From assembly GCA_945875225.1 (NCBI GenBank), contig CAMCJY010000042.1:1-10599 (forward strand): 10,599 nucleotides of DNA, given 5' to 3'. Positions 7,429 through 10,599 of this stretch are shown here, piece by piece (positions within the stretch are counted from its first letter, which is position 1; each line of letters starts with the position of its first letter). The notes beneath the pieces are model-generated. The model was given only the letters and a program-made list of their open reading frames with translations, was not told where the DNA came from and searched no databases. Origin of the DNA: Comamonas sp. lk. Lineage in GTDB: Bacteria; Pseudomonadota; Gammaproteobacteria; Burkholderiales; Burkholderiaceae_C. A program made the translations under genes and the position numbers.

Positions 7429-7465
7429 GGCGTTGAAGCAAGCGCAGGAATTCGCTGCCTTTCAT
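7352..7465 (-). pseudogene. hicA: HicA toxin N-terminal remnant
   Basis: ATG at 7465 opens a frame whose first 15 residues, MKGSEFLRLLQRHGC, match the start of HicA toxins (the helix before the double-stranded-RNA-binding-like sheet). After about residue 18 the match ends and the frame runs to a TGA at 7354-7352. The expected catalytic His segment (G-S-H type) is absent. Just downstream, in another frame, the HicB C-terminus begins, in the normal hicA-hicB order. The simplest account is one internal deletion that removed most of hicA and the first half of hicB. The match is short, so the call leans on the adjacent hicB remnant. Confidence 0.55.
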
Positions 7466-7519
7466 GATCGAAAGATAGCAGGTACCTAGACCGGCAAAAG
7501 TTTACGGATTGCCGAAAGC

Positions 7520-7616
7520 GCATAAAGTTGTAGTTGCGGGGGCCGCCCGGCGGCGAAGCAACGGTGTAGCGGCAAGCAATGCTTGCCGGCGGTCCGCTCT
7601 AGCGTAGCGTTAGGGC
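7520..7616 (-). repeat. attC-like site after the NTF2-like gene
   Basis: Nine bases after the stop of the NTF2-like gene the minus strand reads GCCCTAAC (7616-7609), an R''-type box. GGAC follows at 7595-7592 and opens GGACCGCC, answered later by GGGCGGCCCCC. Inside is a perfect hairpin (GGCAAGCA, one base, TGCTTGCC, 7587-7571). The right part reads CAACTACAACTTTATGC, where an intact site would end in GTTAGGC; the R' box is thus degenerate by two bases. A length of about 97 bp is within the range of attC sites. Confidence 0.5.
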
Positions 7617-7624
7617 ATAGGTAG

Positions 7625-7990
7625 TCAGAGGACATAGTGCGCAAATGCTTTTGTGACTTTCTGGTCTGGACCAAAGTGAAACACCTCCGCAACTAGCCGA
7701 CCACGAGCCCCTTTGTAATGAACGGTGATGCTGTTGACGCCAGCAAGAACTTGAAGAAGTTCGAAGTGAAGGTCGGGTATGAGTTCTAACGCTTTTTTCC
7801 AATAGGCCCGAACTGCGAGCTTTCCTTGGAGCGTGCCGGTCGGTTCGCCTGCGACTTGAATAATTACAGGCGACGACATTTCAAATTGATCTGAATAGTG
7901 CGAAAGAATTCTGTCGAGATCGTGGGCGTTCCACGAGTCGATCCAGTCTGCGGCGAAATATTCAACAAAAGCCTTGTCCATTTTTGACAT
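7625..7990 (-). CDS. NTF2/SnoaL-like small protein
   Basis: The 121-residue protein has the nuclear transport factor 2-like cone fold: helix WIDSWNAHDLDRILSHYSDQFEMSSP at about 17-42, a YWKKALELIPDLHFEL helix-strand in the middle, and strands ending VTVHYKG-type and VAEVFHFGPDQKVTKAFAHY. This family includes SnoaL-like cyclases and many proteins of unknown role, so no reaction is assigned. ATG at 7990 has a GGAG only one base upstream, which is too close; the second Met (7981) is 10 bases from the same GGAG and is the more likely start. The gene is intact, is preceded by the GTTAGGGC box 36 bp upstream and followed by an attC-like site, exactly as a single-gene integron cassette would be. NTF2-like proteins are common cassette cargo. 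Confidence 0.85.
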   Translation of the reverse strand: MSKMDKAFVEYFAADWIDSWNAHDLDRILSHYSDQFEMSSPVIIQVAGEPTGTLQGKLAVRAYWKKALELIPDLHFELLQVLAGVNSITVHYKGARGRLVAEVFHFGPDQKVTKAFAHYVL

Positions 7991-8025
7991 GCTCCAAAAA
8001 GTGACATTGTGGTGCTTAGCGATGT

Positions 8026-8033
8026 GCCCTAAC
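8026..8033 (-). repeat. R'-type attC box GTTAGGGC
   Basis: GTTAGGGC on the minus strand is preceded by GACGTAAAAA, which resembles the spacer of an attC right half. The full left half of a site is not present here; the TIR-like stub runs straight into it and its TAG stop lies inside the box. Its exact complement, GCCCTAAC, begins the next attC-like site at 7616. It would mark the start of the NTF2-like cassette. Confidence 0.4.
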
Positions 8034-8100
8034 TTTTTACGTCAGCGCGAACAACCGGCTTGTCGGCGTGGTTGTGGCTTAGGAAGATGCTGGGGAGCAT
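8029..8100 (-). pseudogene. Stub of a TIR-domain-like protein
   Basis: ATG at 8100 opens a 23-codon frame, MLPSIFLSHNHADKPVVR followed by five residues and TAG. The segment IFLSHNHADKPVVR is the typical first strand and helix of bacterial TIR domains (FLSH-x-x-x-DK-x-x-V). TIR proteins in bacteria are often NAD-cleaving effectors of anti-phage defence. After Arg18 the homology stops and the sequence becomes an attC-type right box, so the rest of the gene and the left half of its site seem deleted. The piece is short and the call is made on the motif alone; a chance match cannot be excluded. Confidence 0.4.
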
Positions 8101-8119
8101 GATGATGTTGACTTCAAGA

Positions 8120-8185
8120 GCCTAACGTTTGACATAAGGGGCAGTGCGCGTCAGCGCAGCGTCCGACTCGATCATTGGGTTGGCC
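8120..8185 (-). repeat. attC-like site after the SRPBCC pseudogene (best preserved)
   Basis: Starting at the base after the TAA stop, the minus strand reads GGCCAACCC, then GAGTCGGACGC with GGAC at 8164-8161, a hairpin TGCGC-TGAC-GCGCA, and finally ATGTCAAAC followed by GTTAGGC at 8126-8120. The 66-bp length and the pair of terminal boxes match attC organisation; the right box is a perfect GTTRRRY, while the left (GGCCAAC) departs from RYYYAAC at one base. Arm complementarity between the two outer segments is weak. Confidence 0.6.
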
Positions 8186-8596
8186 TTATTGTTCGGCAGC
8201 ACGCTTCAACCCATCAAGAGTGCGGGGCAAGCCCTTTTGGATTTGAGAGCCGATGAGCCGACTAAATAGTGGCGAAAAAAAACCAACGAAAGAGACACGA
8301 TGTAACGCCTGAGTTTGATTTCCAACAGGTGAAAGCTCATGCTCAAAACGCATGGTGCACAGCGGCAGCTTGCTTTCAACCGTAAACAAACGGTTGTGTG
8401 ATACCTCGGTGAAAGTGATTTTTGTCTTAGGGCCACTCGATGGCTGAAGCGTGCCAGTGGCGCCTGAGGAAAACTGCCCGTCAATAGAGGAGAACTTTAC
8501 GTCCGGATCTCAAGATGACCAGTCCGAAACATCGGCGTAGAGCGAGAACAACCTGTCTACAGGTGCATTAATGAGGATTCGTTTTTCAAACTGCAT
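8186..8596 (-). pseudogene. SRPBCC/START-like family gene with an in-frame TGA at codon 29
   Basis: Read from ATG 8596 (SD GGAG 10 bases upstream) the frame gives 136 codons of an SRPBCC-fold protein (ligand-binding cavity family, polyketide cyclase-like). The N-terminus MQFEKRILINAPVDRLFSLYADVSDW is the usual strand-helix start. Codon 29 is TGA (8512-8510) in the segment DWSS-stop-DPDV, where relatives generally have Trp (W-x-x-W-D); TGG to TGA is a single change. The rest (FTEVSHNRLFTVESKLPLCTMRFEHEL and the C-terminal helix SRLIGSQIQKGLPRTLDGLKRAAEQ) is intact to TAA. So this is a young pseudogene or a read error. It is immediately followed by an attC-like site, as cassette cargo would be. 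Confidence 0.75.
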
Positions 8597-8635
8597 GAGT
8601 TGATTTCTCCATAAGGCTAAGGTAATGTAGACCGC

Positions 8636-8658
8636 AAAACCCGGGTGATACATCCGGG
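8636..8658 (-). terminator. Terminator-like hairpin after the 39-residue peptide gene
   Basis: On the minus strand CCCGGATG-TAT-CACCCGGG (8658-8640) forms an 8-bp stem with one mismatch and is followed by TTTT (8639-8636). It lies 64 bp past the stop of the small peptide gene and before the SRPBCC start, so it would end the former transcript. The U run is short. Confidence 0.45.
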
Positions 8659-8703
8659 CCAAGTCGATACATCTTGTTGATGAAATAGCTGCAAACCTCT
8701 TGC

Positions 8704-8785
8704 TCGGGTGGATGTCCCATGCTACCGACTCGCGTGCCGCTCCATCGCGCCAAAAACAAATTCAATAACGTTAATCGTTACAAAT
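8704..8785 (+). repeat. Dispersed repeat, copy 1
   Basis: This 82-bp stretch (TCGGGTGGATGTCCCATG through CGTTACAAAT) matches 9116-9197 in direct orientation, with 8 differences in the last 64 bases by hand count. It matches 9819-9756 in inverted orientation. The core AAACAAATTCAATAACG and the short dyad TAACG-TTAAT-CGTTA are shared with copy 2. On the minus strand it encodes the last 20 residues of the small peptide gene. Confidence 0.8.
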
Positions 8786-8841
8786 GCAGAAGCAACGCCC
8801 ATGGCTGCAATAGCAGCGACGGCAATAAATGTTTTTGTCAT
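8722..8841 (-). CDS. Small hydrophobic peptide, 39 residues
   Basis: ATG at 8841 has an AGGGA SD about 7 bases upstream and opens a 39-residue frame: MTKTFIAVAAIAAMGVASAF, then VTINVIEFVFGAMERHASR. A basic start, a long hydrophobic run and an Ala-Ser-Ala site resemble a signal peptide or a single membrane segment. The frame can be extended upstream to 8949, but the SD favours 8841. A GC-rich hairpin with TTTT lies 64 bp downstream, so this looks like its own transcription unit. The second half is encoded by the dispersed repeat, and the same frame stays open in copies 2 and 3. I do not recognise the family; function unknown. Confidence 0.5.
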   Translation of the reverse strand: MTKTFIAVAAIAAMGVASAFVTINVIEFVFGAMERHASR

Positions 8842-8870
8842 ATTAAATCCCTGAAAATTGTTAAACAAAA

Positions 8871-8892
8871 AATGTTCAATAAAAAGAACATT
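8871..8892. promoter_or_regulatory. AT-rich inverted repeat in the leader of the small peptide gene
   Basis: AATGTTC and GAACATT form a perfect 7-bp inverted repeat around an 8-base loop (AATAAAAA), 30 bp upstream of the peptide ATG. On the minus strand it is followed by a T run, so it could be a weak terminator, an operator or an mRNA leader hairpin. The flanking 8840-8980 is strongly AT-rich and presumably holds the promoter, but I cannot place it. Confidence 0.35.
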
Positions 8893-8949
8893 ATTTATTT
8901 GACCATGCGCGCTTGCTAGTGAGCGATAAAAAAGTAATAAATTAGACAA

Positions 8950-9115
8950 CTAATTGTAATTACGTTACATTTTTACAACACGCCTACGCTCCGCAGCGAT
9001 GCGGTGTTTAGGTCTTGAGCGGCAGAGTGTGCAAGCGCTAGCCATGCGGCCTGAAGCTACCTTGGGCACCTTTGACAAACTTGGAGAGGGCGCCTCTACG
9101 TCCGCCACCCTGATG
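8950..9115. other. Intergenic stretch with one small hairpin, no gene recognised
   Basis: The left part (to about 8980) is AT-rich; the right part is GC-richer. CCGCA-GCGA-TGCGG at 8991-9004 is a perfect 5-bp hairpin, with outer AACAC/GTGTT complementary arms; no T run follows on either strand. On the minus strand the frame of repeat copy 2 continues through this stretch to a TAG near 9040, without a recognisable domain. Confidence 0.4.
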
Positions 9116-9212
9116 TCGGGCGGATGTCCCATACTGCCCAGTCGAGTGCCGCTTCATCGCGCTAAAAACAAATTCAGTAACGTTAATCGTTATAAATTTG
9201 AGATTATAGTGA
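9116..9212 (+). repeat. Dispersed repeat, copy 2 (left inverted arm beside the Fic gene)
   Basis: Bases 9116-9197 match copy 1 directly, and 9134-9212 match the reverse complement of 9819-9741 over 79 bp with 13 differences by hand count. On the minus strand it begins with TATAAT (9209-9204) and contains TAACG-ATTAA-CGTTA. The frame homologous to the small peptide gene stays open here (FITINVTEFVFSAMKRH) and runs on leftward. It lies 22 bp downstream of the Fic stop. Confidence 0.8.
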
Positions 9213-9234
9213 GGTTTTAGCCGATACGCATGGA

Positions 9235-9693
9235 TTACGCCTGCGGCGATGGGCTAAAGCCAAATTGCGTGATGCGCTCTTCGTACACGCCGTAGAACCA
9301 AACCAGTGCTACGGTGGCATCCTGCGTATCATTAAAGCGCGCCATGACCTGGTTGTAGGGCAGTTGTTCCTTGGCGGTAATCATCATGGGAGGATACCCA
9401 GCGCTCATCAAAATTCCGTTGCATATAAACCGCGATGTACGCTTATTGCCGTCGAAAAAAAACTGAATCAAACTGCCCCAAAGAAAAACCAGAAAAGCAC
9501 GGTGCAAAGGGTCTTCAATTTCCGCTAACACCTGCCTACCTTGCTCAAACAAAGCGTTCAATTGGTCTGCCGGTGGGACTTTGTAATCGGTGCCTTGAAT
9601 GAAAACAATGCCATCACGAAACAGCATGGCTTGGACGGCCATATTCTGTTTTTCTATGCAGGTATAAATTTCCCATGAAACCCGGCGCCCCAT
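9235..9693 (-). CDS. Fic-fold protein with an atypical motif (Gln in place of catalytic His)
   Basis: Fic proteins transfer AMP or other phosphate-linked groups to target side chains. This 152-residue protein carries the core QFFFDGNKRTSR at 77-88, which aligns with the canonical HPFx[DE]GN[GK]RxxR, preceded by the helix DPLHRAFLVFLWGSLI. All anion-hole and nucleotide-binding positions are there, but position 77 is Gln, not the His that acts as general base. It may therefore be inactive, bind nucleotides, or belong to a divergent subgroup. It is somewhat short; the N-terminus MGRRVSWEIYTCIEKQN has a TAG seven codons upstream in frame and only a weak SD (GGGTGGGC), so truncation at the 5' end is possible. 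No Doc-type antitoxin partner is seen. It sits between two inverted copies of a 79-bp repeat. Confidence 0.75.
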   Translation of the reverse strand: MGRRVSWEIYTCIEKQNMAVQAMLFRDGIVFIQGTDYKVPPADQLNALFEQGRQVLAEIEDPLHRAFLVFLWGSLIQFFFDGNKRTSRFICNGILMSAGYPPMMITAKEQLPYNQVMARFNDTQDATVALVWFYGVYEERITQFGFSPSPQA

Positions 9694-9740
9694 CTTTGCA
9701 GCCCACCCGGTCTACAGGTTTGAGAACAGGTTAGATGCAT

Positions 9741-9819
9741 TCACTATAACTTCAAATTTGTAACGATTATTGTTATTGAATTTGTTTGTGGCGCGATGGA
9801 ACGACACACGACTCGGCAG
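9741..9819 (-). repeat. Dispersed repeat, copy 3 (right inverted arm beside the Fic gene)
   Basis: The reverse complement of this 79-bp stretch matches 9134-9212 (13 differences by hand count) and, over 64 bp, copy 1. Here the peptide-like frame is on the plus strand: HYNFKFVTIIVIEFVCGAMERH, continuing to a TGA at 9857-9859 (ending RLPTLPLKA). No start codon with SD or signal peptide precedes it, so it is a gene fragment or a non-coding repeat. TATAAC at 9745-9750 corresponds to the TATAAT of copy 2. Confidence 0.78.
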
Positions 9820-9869
9820 CGCGGACAGCGTTTGCCCACCCTGCCATTAAAGGCCTGAGCTCCGCGCCT

Positions 9870-9891
9870 GCCCGCCTTGCAGCAGGCGGGC
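9870..9891. promoter_or_regulatory. Perfect 8-bp inverted repeat upstream of the flavoprotein gene
   Basis: GCCCGCCT and AGGCGGGC flank a 6-base loop (TGCAGC), ending one base before the GACAAT element and 12 bp before the ATG at 9904. It occupies the place of the -35 region, so an operator is possible; no T run follows, which argues against a terminator. It also separates the accessory island from the conserved gene. Confidence 0.4.
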
Positions 9892-9906
9892 GACAATCGG
9901 CGCATG
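9892..9906 (+). promoter_or_regulatory. ACAAT-N6-ATG start context of the flavoprotein gene
   Basis: GACAAT is followed by CGGCGC and ATG at 9904, the same spacing as at 1034 and 1901. There is no SD for this ATG. If GACAAT is the -10, the transcript begins at about the start codon. Confidence 0.4.
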
Positions 9907-10599
9907 GAAATGTTTGATGTTGTAATCGTCGGCGCGGGTGCCGCTGGCCTGTTTTGCGCGGGCGTGGCCGGGCAATTGGGTCAAAAGGTCTTGCTGGTGG
10001 ACCACAGCGACAAAGTGGCCGAGAAAATCCGCATCTCCGGCGGGGGGCGCTGCAATTTCACCAACACCGGCACCACCGCTGCCAACTTCCTCGGCGAGAA
10101 CCCGCGATTTTGCCGATCAGCCCTGGCGCGCTACACCCCGCAAGATTTTGTGGCCCTGGTCAAAAGCCACGGCATCGCCTTTCACGAGAAGCACAAAGGG
10201 CAGTTGTTTTGCGACCGATCTGCGGACGACCTGATCGCCATGCTGCTGGCCGAATGCGATAAAGGCAGCGTCACGCGCTGGCAGGGCTGCGCGGTGGCGG
10301 CGGTGCGCTACAGCGCCAGCGCGCAGGGCGGCATGCGCTACCAGATCGACACCGCGCGCGGCACGGTGCAGGCGCGCGCGCTGGTGATCGCCACGGGCGG
10401 CTTGTCCATCCCCAAAATTGGCGCTACGGATTTTGGCTATCGCATCGCCAAGCAGTTTGGCCTGCCATTGGTGCCCACCCGCCCTGCCTTGGTGCCGCTG
10501 ACCTTCAGCTCCGAGGTGTGGGCACCGTTTGCGGCCCTGGCTGGGCTGTCGCTGCCGGTGCAGATTGCCACCGGCGACAAGAAAAACGGCATGCAGTTT
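9904..10599 (+). CDS. BaiN/HI0933-type NAD(P)/FAD-dependent oxidoreductase, 3' end cut by window
   Basis: The visible 232 residues form the N-terminal FAD-binding part of the HI0933/BaiN-like flavoprotein family (full members are about 390-420 residues). The dinucleotide-binding loop VVIVGAGAAGLFCAG is at 6-20, and the family signature KIRISGGGRCNFTN at about 41-54 lies where the flavin pyrophosphate is held. GQLFCDRSADDLIAML at about 100-115 and ALVIATGGLSIPKIGATDFGY at about 160-180 (second FAD contact) are typical. The physiological substrate is not established for most members; some act on bile-acid or other enone-like compounds, so no reaction is assigned. ATG 9904 is chosen for its ACAAT-N6 context; a second Met at 9910 is equally close to the fold. 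It marks the right border of the accessory island. Confidence 0.93.
   Translation, partial: MEMFDVVIVGAGAAGLFCAGVAGQLGQKVLLVDHSDKVAEKIRISGGGRCNFTNTGTTAANFLGENPRFCRSALARYTPQDFVALVKSHGIAFHEKHKGQLFCDRSADDLIAMLLAECDKGSVTRWQGCAVAAVRYSASAQGGMRYQIDTARGTVQARALVIATGGLSIPKIGATDFGYRIAKQFGLPLVPTRPALVPLTFSSEVWAPFAALAGLSLPVQIATGDKKNGMQF

Larger units (their letters stand above)
6540..8185 (-). mobile_element. Decayed integron cassette array without integrase (CALIN-like)
   Basis: Five successive minus-strand modules (SRPBCC pseudogene, TIR-like stub, NTF2-like gene, hicAB remnant, toxin-antitoxin pair) lie head to tail. Attachment-site-like sequences follow directly on gene ends at 6606, 7257, 7616 and 8185, and R'-type boxes GTTAGGC (8126-8120) and GTTAGGGC (8033-8026) precede the next module. 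Three of the sites have GGAC starting 21-22 bases after the first box base, as expected for the L'' part of attC. Gene types (orphan TA pairs, NTF2-like and SRPBCC small proteins) fit known cassette cargo. No integrase or attI is visible, several boxes are degenerate, and three of the five cargos are broken, so the array looks old. The boundaries are my estimates; the left end abuts the oxidoreductase gene. Confidence 0.6.

Noticed and set aside
7120..7467. 115-codon plus-strand frame between the toxin-antitoxin pair and the NTF2-like gene
   Set aside because: It is antisense to the hicAB remnant and a degenerate attC-like site, has no SD and no recognisable domain.
7500..9840. CRISPR array
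   Set aside because: The repeats here are three diverged copies of 64-82 bp at irregular distances; there is no regular repeat-spacer unit and no cas gene.
6540..9860. Transposon or insertion sequence carrying the accessory genes
   Set aside because: No transposase or integrase frame and no terminal inverted repeats bound the whole region; the 79-bp inverted copies enclose only the Fic gene.

Overview
The window looks like a chromosomal segment of a betaproteobacterium, most likely Burkholderiales/Comamonadaceae (Rhodoferax/Polaromonas-like). This is an impression from the protein sequences, the GC-rich housekeeping genes, and the pairing of a YbiB/TrpD2 gene with a stand-alone siroheme-type methyltransferase. 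No rRNA or tRNA is present to settle it.

Layout. (1) 1-991, minus: tsaD (tRNA t6A synthesis), cut by the left edge, divergent from a GNAT acetyltransferase (1034-1831, plus). (2) 1901-3639, plus: ybiB and a uroporphyrinogen-III methyltransferase (cobA type), overlapping as ATGA. (3) 3740-6519, plus: a two-gene molybdenum hydroxylase of the isoquinoline-1-oxidoreductase type, a [2Fe-2S] subunit and a large molybdopterin subunit with a twin-arginine N-terminus, also overlapping as ATGA. (4) 6520-9860: an accessory island, described below. (5) 9904-10599, plus: a BaiN/HI0933-type flavoprotein, cut by the right edge.

The island is the unusual part. Everything recognisable from 8596 down to 6540 is on the minus strand and resembles a decayed integron gene-cassette array without an integrase in view (a CALIN-like cluster). 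In transcription order it holds an SRPBCC-family gene broken by one in-frame TGA; a 23-codon stub of a TIR-like domain; an intact NTF2/SnoaL-like small protein; a fused, internally deleted hicA-hicB remnant; and an intact addiction-module antitoxin/ParE-RelE toxin pair. Attachment-site-like sequences start 1 to 9 bp after four of the gene ends. Three of them carry a GCCCTAAC- or GGCCAAC-type box followed 21-22 bases on by GGAC; the fourth is a shorter variant. GTTAGGC/GTTAGGGC boxes precede the next element at two junctions.

To the right (8620-9840) the DNA becomes AT-rich. It carries a 39-residue hydrophobic peptide gene with its own SD and terminator-like hairpin, a Fic-fold protein whose motif has Gln in place of the catalytic His, and three copies of a 64-82 bp dispersed repeat. 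Two of the copies are inverted around the Fic gene.

Three genes without a clear Shine-Dalgarno (GNAT, ybiB, flavoprotein) share the start context ACAAT, six GC-rich bases, ATG. This would fit -10 elements driving leaderless or near-leaderless transcripts.
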